The notes under the pieces were generated by a model. The model saw nothing but the letters and a program-made list of their open reading frames with translations, did not search any database and had not been told where the DNA came from. Made by a program: the position numbers and the translations under genes. Shown here piece by piece: positions 26,124-34,839 of a DNA stretch of 64,000 nucleotides (the stretch's first letter is position 1; the number at the start of each line of letters is the position of its first letter). Location of the stretch: NCBI GenBank assembly GCA_951812575.1, contig OX638322.1:4778501-4842500 (forward strand), written 5' to 3'. This DNA comes from Candidatus Binatia bacterium. GTDB lineage: Bacteria; Desulfobacterota; Binatia; Bin18.

Positions 26124-26978
26124 TCACTCCGCCGGCTTCTTGAACTTGAGCGTCATGCGGTCGCTCTCTCCAATCGCCAGATACTTTTCTCTGTCCTCGT
26201 CTCCGAGACTGAGAGCGGGTGGCAGGGTCCACACGCCTTTAGGATGATCGCGTGTATCTTTCGGATTGGCGTTTATCTCGGTCTGGTCCACGAGCTTGAA
26301 GCCCGCTTTTTCTGCCATTCGAACGGTCGCCGCCTCGGTGACATAACCCGAAGACGCCTTAGGGTCCTGTTCCGTGTTGGGATCGCCCCGGTGTTCCACC
26401 AGACCGAGAATCCCGCCCGGCTTGAGCGCCGCATACATGGCGGCAAAAACCCCGTCGGCCGTCCCGGCGCTCATCCAGTTGTGGACGTTGCGAAAGGTCA
26501 GCACCATATCCGCCGAGCCGGCGGGGGCGATATCGACCTTGTTGGGCGGGGCGAGTTCGGTCGCCGTTGGCGTACCGTACACCTCGGGATTAGCAGCCAG
26601 TTTCTCGTCAAGGAGGGCGTTCAGCCGCTTCATGTACGCAACCTCTGAGTCCCTATCGAACCCGGCCAGATATAAGCGGCCCTGGTCCTTCAGATAGGGG
26701 GCCAGGATTTCGGTGTACCAGCCTCGTGACGGTGAGATTTCAACCACCGTCATATCCGGCTTGAGACCCATCCAGGTCAGGGTTTGCGCGGGACGGCGGT
26801 ACTGGTCGCGCGCCTTATGCTCGGCCGAGCGATGGTCCCCGTCAATGGCGGCTTGCAGGGCAGGATCGACGCCTTCTGCCGCAGCGTGATGATCGGCACG
26901 GGTCTGACCGGCGAAGAGCAGGCCAATACTCAGAGCGAGGCAGCAGTGGAAAAACCGAGATGTGAATGTTTTGTGCAT
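26124..26978 (-). CDS. Exported class I SAM-dependent methyltransferase-like protein
   Basis: This 284-aa protein begins with a Sec-type signal (KTFTSRFFHCCLALSIGLLFAGQTRAD), unusual for a methyltransferase. The body has WMGLKPDMTVVEISPSRGWYTEILAPYL, which is the SAM-binding Gly loop of the predicted exported methyltransferase family, followed by DMVLTFRNVHNWM and GGILGLVEHRGDPN. The fold and cofactor site are recognisable. The substrate is unknown, and SAM availability in the periplasm would be a problem, so it might act before export or be non-catalytic. The upstream gap to the protease contains repeat-like hairpins. Confidence 0.75.
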   Translation of the reverse strand: MHKTFTSRFFHCCLALSIGLLFAGQTRADHHAAAEGVDPALQAAIDGDHRSAEHKARDQYRRPAQTLTWMGLKPDMTVVEISPSRGWYTEILAPYLKDQGRLYLAGFDRDSEVAYMKRLNALLDEKLAANPEVYGTPTATELAPPNKVDIAPAGSADMVLTFRNVHNWMSAGTADGVFAAMYAALKPGGILGLVEHRGDPNTEQDPKASSGYVTEAATVRMAEKAGFKLVDQTEINANPKDTRDHPKGVWTLPPALSLGDEDREKYLAIGESDRMTLKFKKPAE

Positions 26979-27098
26979 GAGTCCTTCTCCTTCTTCCGTC
27001 GTGAATTCGTCGTCTGCCCGCCAGCCTTACCTGTTCCAGATATTTCTGCAATCCCCCAGAGGGGTCCCCCTGGGACAGGGAGCCCCCTCGCTCGGTCC

Positions 27099-27115
27099 CT
27101 CTCCCTCCGGGAGAG
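27099..27115. repeat. Short palindromic intergenic repeat (CTCTCCC-TCC-GGGAGAG)
   Basis: This is a 7-bp perfect stem with a 3-nt loop, in the gap between the methyltransferase and the protease gene. It resembles the 26091 element and the wider REP-like family. It could also act as a transcription terminator for the minus-strand protease gene. Confidence 0.4.
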
Positions 27116-27133
27116 AGAAATGCGACTGATAGA

Positions 27134-28603
27134 CTATTCCGCCGACAGAGAGGCGTAGTGGTTCACGCCGTTGTTCCGCCGGAGCAGGAGCAGCAACGGT
27201 TTGTCTTCCGTCACTGTGGCGATTGCCTTTTTGAGTTCGTCCACCGTTTTGACTGGAGTTCGGTTGACCTCAAGGATCACGTCTCCCTCGCGGACGCCGG
27301 CGTCCGCGGCCGGGCTGTCGGGCCGCACGCCAGCCACGATGACCCCCTCATTCGCTTTGAGACGCATCCGGTCTCGCTCCTCCGGCATGAGCTCACGCAG
27401 CGCCATCCCCCACTTGCCTCTTTTGGCGGCCGCGGGTCCGCTGGCGACTTCGGGTTCGTCAAGTTTGGCGATTTCGACTGTCAGCGTCCTGGTCTTTCCG
27501 GCGCGCACCACGTCAATAGGAATTGTTGTTCCGGCTTTCGTGTTGGCGACCAGCAGCGGCAGGTCAGCATTTTCTTTCACCGTGTGGCCGTCATAGCCGA
27601 TAATGACATCGCCACGTTCCAGGCCGCCTTTATCGGCCGGGCTGTCGGTGGTGACGTCGGCAACCAGGGCGCCACTTGGCTCATCGAGACCGAGGGATTC
27701 CGCCAGCTCTGTGGTCATCTTCTGGATGGTGACTCCCAGCCAGCCACGCGTCACATGGCCTTTGGTCTCCAGGTCGGGTACGAGCTGCTTGGCCAGGTTG
27801 ATCGGGATGGCAAAACCAATACCGATGTTCCCGCCGCCATTGCCGAAGATCGCGGTGTTAATGCCAACGACCTCGCCCTTTTCGTTAAACAGCGGCCCCC
27901 CCGAGTTGCCGGGGTTGATGGAAGCGTCGGTCTGGATGAAATCATCGTACGGACCGGCCCCGATGGTCCGGCCTTTGGCGCTGACGATGCCGGCGGTCAC
28001 GGTATTACTCAGCCCAAACGGGTTGCCAATGGCCATGACCCAGTCACCGACGCGGACGTCTTCGGAATTGCCCAGAGCGGCGACCGGCAAATCCTGTTCG
28101 GTCTCAACCTTGAGCACGGCCAGGTCGGTTTTGGGGTCGCGGCCGAGGACCGTCGCCTGATATTCGCGCTCGTCCGGGAGATTGACCATAATCTCGCTTG
28201 CACCCTCAACCACATGATTATTGGTGATAATCAGCCCGTCTTTACGGATAATAAATCCGGAGCCGGAACTGCGACGCGGGATACCCTGGTGAGGGCGCGG
28301 GCCGCCAAATCCGGGCGGGAATGGGAATTGGGGACCAAACGGACTCCGTGGGCTACCAAAACGGTGGCCACGCTCGGACGCCCTTTCAACGCCAACAACG
28401 CGGACGTGGACCACAGCCGGCGAGACATGGTCGGCCAGATCGGCAAATGAGGGCAATCCGGACGGTGTGACGGTGATTCTGGGGGCTGCCGTTTCCGGCG
28501 CCGCCTGGACCACGTCCATTTGGGTCATCCGGCCCAAGGTAAAGCCCCCGAAGGCCAGGGAAACCGTCATCGCTCCGATCACTACTTTCTTCTTCGTCTG
28601 CAT
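27134..28603 (-). CDS. HtrA/DegP-family periplasmic serine protease
   Basis: This 489-aa protein has an N-terminal signal segment, a trypsin-like domain with the catalytic triad His130 (ITNNHVVEG), Asp160 (KTDLAVLKV) and Ser234 (PGNSGGPLFN), and two PDZ domains, the second ending in VDELKKAI. It should degrade or refold misfolded envelope proteins. A Gly/Pro/Phe-rich insert (residues 80-110, RFGSPRSPFGPQFPFPPG) is typical of DegQ/DegP-like proteins from several lineages. It lies apart from any sigma-E genes in this window. The upstream gap to 28887 contains tandem hairpins. Confidence 0.95.
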   Translation of the reverse strand: MQTKKKVVIGAMTVSLAFGGFTLGRMTQMDVVQAAPETAAPRITVTPSGLPSFADLADHVSPAVVHVRVVGVERASERGHRFGSPRSPFGPQFPFPPGFGGPRPHQGIPRRSSGSGFIIRKDGLIITNNHVVEGASEIMVNLPDEREYQATVLGRDPKTDLAVLKVETEQDLPVAALGNSEDVRVGDWVMAIGNPFGLSNTVTAGIVSAKGRTIGAGPYDDFIQTDASINPGNSGGPLFNEKGEVVGINTAIFGNGGGNIGIGFAIPINLAKQLVPDLETKGHVTRGWLGVTIQKMTTELAESLGLDEPSGALVADVTTDSPADKGGLERGDVIIGYDGHTVKENADLPLLVANTKAGTTIPIDVVRAGKTRTLTVEIAKLDEPEVASGPAAAKRGKWGMALRELMPEERDRMRLKANEGVIVAGVRPDSPAADAGVREGDVILEVNRTPVKTVDELKKAIATVTEDKPLLLLLRRNNGVNHYASLSAE

Positions 28604-28716
28604 CGTACTCCTCCTCTTATGAGTATTACTGTGTTCTTTGACGTTCAGTATGGCAACTGCATATGAGAGAAAGATGAGACCAAGATTAAAGGTTTCTCAT
28701 GGAGGGGCAGGGATTA

Positions 28717-28764
28717 GGGTCAACCTGTCCGTTGACCCGTAGGGGCAACCCCCTGTGGTTGCCC
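28717..28764. repeat. Two tandem 22-nt hairpins with 8-bp stems
   Basis: GGGTCAAC-CTGTCC-GTTGACCC (28717-28738) and GGGCAACC-CCCTGT-GGTTGCCC (28743-28764) have identical geometry, an 8-bp perfect stem and 6-nt loop, but different stem sequences. They are separated by 4 nt in the divergent gap between the HtrA gene and the alpha/beta hydrolase gene. No T-run follows. They look like dispersed palindromic elements, with the second matching the widespread 'GTAGGGGCAACC' type. Confidence 0.6.
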
Positions 28765-28886
28765 GCTCTGATAGTGGCTAGTTGTCAGAAAAAGGGGGAA
28801 ACGCGGAGCACTCTGGTCAGGCCGGACCGAGCAGTGTTATACCGGAGACCAAGCAGACATACCACGCAATCAAGGGGAAGAGGACT

Positions 28887-29786
28887 ATGCAAAATGTCAA
28901 AACCGGCGGGGTTGAGATGATCCCGATTGATGGCAAGTACACCGTCTGGACCAAGCGCTTCGGCTCCGGGTCGATTCCCCTCCTCACCCTGCACGGCGGG
29001 CCCGGCTGTACGCATGAGTATTTTGAGTGTTTTGAGGACTTCCTGCCGCAGCACGATATTCAGATTATTTACTACGACCAGCTCGGCTCGGCCTATTCCG
29101 ACCAGCCGGACGATACCAGCCTGTGGACGGTGGAGCGTTTTCGGGAAGAAGTCGAGCAGGTTCGGAGTGCGCTGGGGCTGGAGCACTTTTATCTGCTCGG
29201 CCATTCCTGGGGCGGGCTGCTCGGCATGGAGTATGCCCTGGCCTATCAGCAGCACCTCAAGGGACTCATTCTCTCCAATATGACCGCCAGCATTCCGGCC
29301 TATGTCGCGTATATCAACGAGTTACGCGCCCAGCAGCCGCCCGAGGTCCTGCGTATTCTCGAAAAATATGAGGCGACCGAAGACTATGACGCCCCGGAAT
29401 ACGAGGAGACCCTGTTCACCCATGTGTACCGGCAGCATTTATGCCGGCTCGACCCCTGGCCGGAACCACTGGTGCGCATGTTCCGCAACCTGGCCAAGCC
29501 GGTCTATAACACCATGCAGGGCCCGAACGAGTTTGTGGTGACCGGCACCTTCAAGGACTGGGACCGCTGGGCGGATCTGCCCCGGATTCAGTGTCCGACC
29601 CTGGTCTCCGGCGCGCGCTTCGACACTATGCGCGTGTCCGAGATTGAACGTATGGGCGAGTTAATCCCCAACTCGCGCGTAGCCATGTGTGAAAACGGCA
29701 GCCATTGCGCCATGTATGACGATCAGGAGGCGTATTTTGAGGACGTGGTACAATTTATTCAGGATGTCGAGGCCGGGTCGTTCTGA
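28887..29786 (+). CDS. Proline iminopeptidase-like alpha/beta hydrolase (S33 family)
   Basis: This 299-aa protein has its start at ATG 28887, preceded by AGGGGAAGAGG; a longer frame from 28782 overlaps the intergenic hairpins. The oxyanion motif HGGPG (36-40) and nucleophile elbow GHSWGG (Ser107) are typical of prolyl iminopeptidases and related S33 hydrolases. The acid and His appear as SGARFDTMRVSE and CENGSHCAMYDDQ. YDQLGSAYSDQPDD after the elbow matches family members that act on short peptides or amides. It may cleave N-terminal proline or a small amide. It is cytoplasmic, as it has no signal. Confidence 0.85.
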   Translation: MQNVKTGGVEMIPIDGKYTVWTKRFGSGSIPLLTLHGGPGCTHEYFECFEDFLPQHDIQIIYYDQLGSAYSDQPDDTSLWTVERFREEVEQVRSALGLEHFYLLGHSWGGLLGMEYALAYQQHLKGLILSNMTASIPAYVAYINELRAQQPPEVLRILEKYEATEDYDAPEYEETLFTHVYRQHLCRLDPWPEPLVRMFRNLAKPVYNTMQGPNEFVVTGTFKDWDRWADLPRIQCPTLVSGARFDTMRVSEIERMGELIPNSRVAMCENGSHCAMYDDQEAYFEDVVQFIQDVEAGSF

Positions 29787-29896
29787 TACTCTTCCATACC
29801 TCACCGCTCGCCCGTGGACACATCGGCGCAGCCGATTCGAGCTTGCTCAGGCTGTGAAAAAATCATACCCTCCCTACCGCGAGGAGGATGGACACA

Positions 29897-30571
29897 ATGG
29901 CCCACTTACTCATTGCCTTTAAGCGGAAAGATGGTCTCAGTCTGGCGGATTTCTCCCGCCACTGGCGCGAGGTGCACGCCCCACTCGCCAAGCGGATGCC
30001 CGGTTTGCGCGGCTATGTGCAAAACCACAGCTCGACCGTGGTGAGCCGGAGCCAAGCCTATGACGGTGTGGTGGAAATCTGGATGGACAGCGAAGCAGCC
30101 ATCACCGCCGCCTTTCAGAGCAAGGAATATCGCGAGGGCGCGTACGCGGATGAACCGAATTTTGCGGCTGTTAAAAACGTGGTGCGGCTCGTCACCGCAG
30201 ACCAGGTGCTGCGCGAGGGAGAGGAACACAACAGCCCCGAGCCACGGGTCAAACGGCTGTCTTTTATCAAACGCAAGCCCGACTGGGACCGGGACGAGTT
30301 CTTCCGCTACTGGAAAGACGTGCACGGCCCGCTGGCACTCGCCATGCCTGGTGTGCAGCGCTACGTCCAGTGCCACGCCCTGCCTTCGGCGTATGAGCAG
30401 GGTGAGCCGCAGTACGATGGGGTGGCCGAGCTGTGGTTTGAGACCCTGGGCGATCTGAATTTTGCCCTGGCGTCGGCGGAATACAAAGATCACGCCCAGC
30501 CGGACGGGGCAAAGTTCGTTGACCCAACATCAGCGCTTACCCTGATTACCGAAGAATACCGGATTGTGTAG
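29897..30571 (+). CDS. Tandem EthD-domain protein
   Basis: This 224-aa protein holds two dimeric-alpha-beta-barrel EthD domains. One is near residues 1-110 (LADFSRHWREVHAPLAKRMPGLRGYVQNH) and the second near 111-224 (DEFFRYWKDVHGPLALAMPGVQRYVQCH). Each has the W-x-x-V-H-x-P-L-A motif. ATG 29897 is chosen because AGGAGG lies about 9 nt upstream; ATG 29888 is too close to it. EthD proteins accompany ether- or ring-degrading oxygenases. The fusion of two domains may form an intramolecular dimer. It lies downstream of the hydrolase gene on the same strand. Confidence 0.85.
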   Translation: MAHLLIAFKRKDGLSLADFSRHWREVHAPLAKRMPGLRGYVQNHSSTVVSRSQAYDGVVEIWMDSEAAITAAFQSKEYREGAYADEPNFAAVKNVVRLVTADQVLREGEEHNSPEPRVKRLSFIKRKPDWDRDEFFRYWKDVHGPLALAMPGVQRYVQCHALPSAYEQGEPQYDGVAELWFETLGDLNFALASAEYKDHAQPDGAKFVDPTSALTLITEEYRIV

Positions 30572-30636
30572 CGTCGCTCTGCGCTACAACAGGACAGTGC
30601 CTGCGCTCCCAGATTGAGTCTCCATCCCCACGGGCC

Positions 30637-31773
30637 TCAGGTCCGAGACGGCAAGCGCACCACACCCGTGCTGAGTACGGACAGCTCGCCGTCCTGGTTT
30701 TTGGCGTTCTGCTGCACCTCGACGCAATGATGGCCGTCTTCCTCGAAAATCCGAGTCACCTCGCCGTTGATAAAAAGCGTGTCGCCGACCGGATTGTGAC
30801 GCCGTATCTTCACGGAAATCTGGCGTAGAAAGCCCCGGTCGCCCATCCAGTCGGTCAGATGGTGAGTCATCCATGAGGTGCGCTCCGGGCCATAGTCGTA
30901 GGCTTCGGGCGTGCCGACCCGTTGGGCCAGGTCGGTATCCCAGTGAACGCGCTCGGGCACGTCAGGAATGCCAAAACGGTCAGGAATGCCCAGCCCAGGA
31001 TGTTTGTGGAGTTGCTTCCAGGCCAGGCGGTTGGCTCGAATATACAGCCCGCCCCAGCCCTGGGCATAGGCGATAAAGCCGGTGACCGTCATCGGGCCTT
31101 TGACCATGGTCGGCAGTGGGTCGCCAAGGCTGACCTCGTCGATATAGCGTGGCGTTGCTCCGCACACTTCTTCCTGCGCGTACTGGGCGAAGATCTCGGC
31201 GATTTGCTCGCGGCTATAGCTGACCGGCGCTTGCTGTTTGACCTCGGTGTATTTTGTGCCGCGTTCTCGGGCGGTGTCGCGCTCGGTCCGAAAACACCAG
31301 CTATCGCCTGCGATCACCAGCTCGTTATCCTGGTTGTAATAATCGACGTGATAGATTTGCTGGATCGCGCGGCCGGCAAAGCGCGTCTCATGCTCGACCA
31401 GGTCCTTTAAGTAGGCTCTGGTCGTAAAAGCATCATTACGAAATATAGGCCTGTGCCAGGTCAAATCCGCGCCGGCCCACATGGCGTGAATCCCCGGCAG
31501 ACCGCCGACATAGCCGCTCAAGACCCGATTGAGCGGAAAGACAAACGACGGCGGGGCGGTAATCGTGCCGTAGTGGGTTGTGGCCGCATAGTCCGGGTCG
31601 CACCACAGAGGATTATCGTCACCTATGCCGTGCGCATAATGGCGGATATTGTCGCGCGTGGCCTCATAGCACCACGGCTCCAGGGTGTCCTCGATAGGGA
31701 CATGAATAAGCTTGCGCAGGGAGTCCAGGGCTTCATCGGTGATAATGGCGAAGCGATGTTCTTGGGCTGACAT
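30637..31773 (-). CDS. MaoC-like double hot-dog dehydratase family protein
   Basis: This 378-aa protein probably contains two hot-dog domains. The first (residues 1-150) has DNIRHYAHGIGDDNPLWCDPDYA and FVFPLNRVLSG, similar to the N-terminal half of FAS1-like/MaoC dehydratases. The second contains GPMTVTGFIAYAQGWGG and VKIRRHNPVGDTLFINGEVTRI. It should hydrate an enoyl-CoA or a related thioester, but the active-site His/Asp pair is not certain. It is convergent with the EthD gene and follows the LLM enzyme gene on the same strand by 113 nt. Confidence 0.75.
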   Translation of the reverse strand: MSAQEHRFAIITDEALDSLRKLIHVPIEDTLEPWCYEATRDNIRHYAHGIGDDNPLWCDPDYAATTHYGTITAPPSFVFPLNRVLSGYVGGLPGIHAMWAGADLTWHRPIFRNDAFTTRAYLKDLVEHETRFAGRAIQQIYHVDYYNQDNELVIAGDSWCFRTERDTARERGTKYTEVKQQAPVSYSREQIAEIFAQYAQEEVCGATPRYIDEVSLGDPLPTMVKGPMTVTGFIAYAQGWGGLYIRANRLAWKQLHKHPGLGIPDRFGIPDVPERVHWDTDLAQRVGTPEAYDYGPERTSWMTHHLTDWMGDRGFLRQISVKIRRHNPVGDTLFINGEVTRIFEEDGHHCVEVQQNAKNQDGELSVLSTGVVRLPSRT

Positions 31774-31886
31774 GGACTCTTTTTCTCCTGTGTGTCATAG
31801 CAATGGAACGAGGTTATTTTGCCGTCACCATGTGGGATTTGCAGCACGAGTGCAAGCCGGGGTTCTCCTGCCTTGCTTTCGGTCCG

Positions 31887-32945
31887 TTACTGGTGCGTGA
31901 ATTGCGGCAAGACCTGGGTGGCAAATAAACGCATGGACGCTTCGGCCTCTCTCCGCTCCACCACATTGAAATTCACCTGCATCGAGGCAATATCAAAACC
32001 ACCCACACTGGCGGAATAGTCTTTGATCTGCTGGCTGATAGTCTCAGGCGTGCCTATCCAGGCTGCGCTCTTCTCACGTTGCGTTTCAAAGGTTTCCTTG
32101 GACAGGGCGGCAATAATCTTGTCATAATTGGGATAGTCCGCAGATGATTGACCTGCCAACCAGCCCGATGCACCCTCCACCAGAGATTTGAGATAGGCGT
32201 TCAAAGGGTCGCGGGCGATGTTGATCGCTTGCTCCTCACTGGCAGTACACAACATATGAAAGGCGAGCATGACCCGGCCTGGCCCGGTATGGCCGGCCTG
32301 TCGACGGGCTTCACGATAACGGCCGATCAGGTCGGCCATCTGGCCACCGGCCAGGGGAATAGCCATCACATCGTGGCCCAGCCGTCCGGCCCGCTCAAAG
32401 CTCGAGGGTGTCCCCAATGCAGCCAGCCAAAACGGAGGACGTGGAGTTTGGGTCGGACGGGGTAAAGAGGTCACGTCTCTGAATTGGTGAAATCGTCCCT
32501 CGGCAGACACCTGTTCTTCCTCAAGCAGGCGCCGAACAAGTTCGATCCCTTCCTCAAACCGCGCATTGCTTTCGTCTGGCGTGACCCCAAAACGCTCAAA
32601 TTCATGCGGGAGAAACGCCCGGGCAAAGCCGACTTCTAAGCGGCCATGTGAGATCGCATCCAGCATGCCGATTTCACCTGCCAGTTTGAGCGGATGATTA
32701 AACGCCGGTAAGACCGCGCCGGTAATCAGCCGGACTTTAGCGGTCATCATGGCCGCCGCAGCCAGGAACAACAGGGGGTTGGGACTGTACCCGCCGTACG
32801 GGTGGAAATAATGTTCGACTGTCCGAATAGATGTGAAACCCAGTTCTTCACCTAGTTGGCTGAGGTAGAGCGCATCGGCCCAATACTCTTCTCCGGAGCG
32901 CTGAGCCGGACTGACGTCAGGAAAAAATTGCAGGCCGAATTCCAT
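31887..32945 (-). CDS. LLM-class flavin-dependent oxidoreductase
   Basis: This 352-aa luciferase-like protein contains SQLGEELGFTSIRTVEHYFHPYGGYSPNPLLFLAAAAMMT and RLITGAVLPAFNHPLKLAGEIGMLDAISHGRLEVGFARAF, matching the LuxA-like subfamily. It is more divergent from the enzyme at 12420 than from alkanal monooxygenases. It is co-directional with a MaoC-like protein downstream and follows a sodium/solute symporter gene by 41 nt. It probably uses FMNH2. The substrate is unknown. Confidence 0.88.
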   Translation of the reverse strand: MEFGLQFFPDVSPAQRSGEEYWADALYLSQLGEELGFTSIRTVEHYFHPYGGYSPNPLLFLAAAAMMTAKVRLITGAVLPAFNHPLKLAGEIGMLDAISHGRLEVGFARAFLPHEFERFGVTPDESNARFEEGIELVRRLLEEEQVSAEGRFHQFRDVTSLPRPTQTPRPPFWLAALGTPSSFERAGRLGHDVMAIPLAGGQMADLIGRYREARRQAGHTGPGRVMLAFHMLCTASEEQAINIARDPLNAYLKSLVEGASGWLAGQSSADYPNYDKIIAALSKETFETQREKSAAWIGTPETISQQIKDYSASVGGFDIASMQVNFNVVERREAEASMRLFATQVLPQFTHQ

Positions 32946-32986
32946 GGTTTGCAGTGTGTTCGCTTTATGCGTCCAGTGTCATTGGC

Positions 32987-34543
32987 TTAGGTGATGGAGA
33001 GACATGGATGCTTTGTTGATTTTTCTTGGGTCGCACGCGCCCTGTCAAAAAGGGAAAAGAAACGTTCTCGCACCCAGCGTTGTTCGTCCGCATTGGGTCG
33101 TGTCAGCAGGGTAACACTGACGCAGGCAGCCGCGTTGAGCAGAAAGCCGACCAGGCCGGCATCAAAGACCAAGACCTGCTTCCAGCCAGCCAGCAGCATA
33201 GCGGTCACGCTCAGGGTTCCGACGAGAATCCCGGCAAAGGCCGCCCGGCGCGTGAATCGCGGCCAGTACAAGCCCAAGATCAGGGGCAGATAGAGCTGCA
33301 TCAGAAATTCAAACTTGATGATCGTGAGCTGCCACAAGGTGGTGATGGGCTGGAGCGAGAGCCCCATGACAAGCAGGAGGAGCAGCACGGTAAAAATCCG
33401 CCCGGCGCGGGCAATCTCGTCTTCACTCGCATCGCGACGAAAGCAATGCCGGTAGAGATCGTGCGTCACAATAGACGAGAGGGTGAGCAAAACGCCCGCT
33501 GCGGTAGACATGATAGCCGCCGCAGCGCCGATAAAGACCAGGACGGCGACCCAGTACAGATTCTGGGCCTGCTGGCCGAGCAGCAGGCCCAGAATCTGGT
33601 CGGCCTGTATGGTTCCCAGGTCGTGGAATCGCACTACCCCGACCAGCCCGATCAACACGACGCACAGCAGGATGAGGATGTAGTTCGGGATCATCAGAGC
33701 GACGCTACGCCGTAAATCAGCCTCTGTCTTGGCGGCGTACACACTCTGGATGATCTGAGGATACATGCAGCCCCCCAGCGCAAAAACCACTGCGTACAAG
33801 AGGTAGGAGCGTGTCAGCGTGCTATAAGAGCTTACGACCTCCACTTTTTCGGGCGCGACCCGAACCGCCTGCTGAATGACATTGGCCAGCCCACCTTCGG
33901 ACGCGACCAGCACCACCGCGGCAATCACGATTGAGCCCAGGAGCAGACTCCCCTGTAACACCTCGGCCCAGACAACGCCGCGCCAACCACTCAGCAGTAC
34001 ATAGGACAGCATGACGGCGGAGATATACACGACCCCGCTGGTGAACGAATACTGGCCGTTGGTGAATCCGACAAAGGCATGGCCCATGCCCGTGGCCTGA
34101 ATCATCAGATAGGGAATCACCGACAGGATCAGGAAACAGGCGACGATGAGTCGTAAAGGTCGGCTCTGAAAGCGGTCGGCGTAGAAATCGGCCGGTGTCA
34201 GGTAGTCATATTTCTTTGACAAGACGTACAGCCGGGGCGCGTAGGAGAGAAAGCCAACCGCAATCGCGACCATAAACGGTACCAGCAGGATCGACATCAA
34301 GCCGACCCGGTAGGCTTGTCCGGGCAGACCGAAAAACGTGTTACCGCTGAATTTGGTCGCCAGCATGGCGAAGAACAGCACCAGCGCGCCGGTTGTTTTC
34401 CCGCCCAGAAAATAGTCGCGGGCCGTCCAGGTCTCCCCCGATCGATAGGCCAAAAACCCGATGAGCAGATTACTCAGTAGATACACCGACAAGAGAACCA
34501 GGGCGCCAAAGCCCAGGCCGACAGTCTCAGCCGGACTGCTCAT
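32987..34543 (-). CDS. Sodium:solute symporter (SSS family)
   Basis: This 518-aa inner-membrane protein has about 13 hydrophobic segments. The typical SSS segments are YRSGETWTARDYFLGGKTTGALVLFFAMLATKFSGNTFFG (helix 1-2 region) and AAAIMSTAAGVLLTLSSIVTHDLYRH, the helix with the sodium-site serines. It should co-transport a small organic solute with sodium. A small membrane protein is encoded immediately upstream, as is usual for SSS partners. The substrate could be a carboxylate, amine or sugar and cannot be stated. Confidence 0.9.
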   Translation of the reverse strand: MSSPAETVGLGFGALVLLSVYLLSNLLIGFLAYRSGETWTARDYFLGGKTTGALVLFFAMLATKFSGNTFFGLPGQAYRVGLMSILLVPFMVAIAVGFLSYAPRLYVLSKKYDYLTPADFYADRFQSRPLRLIVACFLILSVIPYLMIQATGMGHAFVGFTNGQYSFTSGVVYISAVMLSYVLLSGWRGVVWAEVLQGSLLLGSIVIAAVVLVASEGGLANVIQQAVRVAPEKVEVVSSYSTLTRSYLLYAVVFALGGCMYPQIIQSVYAAKTEADLRRSVALMIPNYILILLCVVLIGLVGVVRFHDLGTIQADQILGLLLGQQAQNLYWVAVLVFIGAAAAIMSTAAGVLLTLSSIVTHDLYRHCFRRDASEDEIARAGRIFTVLLLLLVMGLSLQPITTLWQLTIIKFEFLMQLYLPLILGLYWPRFTRRAAFAGILVGTLSVTAMLLAGWKQVLVFDAGLVGFLLNAAACVSVTLLTRPNADEQRWVRERFFSLFDRARATQEKSTKHPCLSIT

Positions 34544-34549
34544 GCAACC

Positions 34550-34798
34550 TCAGTCCGCTTCCTCGTCAAGGATGACAGCGGCCAGGCGCCAGTGCCGGAA
34601 CGCCACATACATGGTGAATCCACCCAAAAGGAAGGAGCCCAACAGCGTCACCAGGAACCATAGCGGCAGGCCGAAGACGAGCGGCTGATAGCTGCCGACG
34701 AACCCATACGGCACACACACAAACAGCAGGATAACAAAGGTCCCCCATATCCACGCGCGGGCCGGTTCTCTGAGGGGCGCTTGTGGGGATTTCCGCAT
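34550..34798 (-). CDS. Small membrane protein accompanying the SSS symporter
   Basis: This 82-aa protein has two probable membrane segments, WGTFVILLFVCVPYGFV and PLWFLVTLLGSFLLGGFTMYVAF. The P-L-V-F-G-L-P-L-W motif resembles DUF3311-like partners encoded next to sodium symporters. It ends 6 nt before the symporter start, so the genes are coupled. It probably helps insertion or stability of the symporter. The exact family assignment is uncertain. Confidence 0.7.
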   Translation of the reverse strand: MRKSPQAPLREPARAWIWGTFVILLFVCVPYGFVGSYQPLVFGLPLWFLVTLLGSFLLGGFTMYVAFRHWRLAAVILDEEAD

Positions 34799-34839
34799 GG
34801 CTCTTGGATCCGCTGTGAAAGCCGGCGTAGGCCAACCTC

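Noticed and set aside
27158..28450. 430-codon open frame on the plus strand
   Set aside because: It lies antisense to the HtrA protease gene. The minus frame has a full catalytic triad and PDZ domains, and the plus frame has no recognisable domain.
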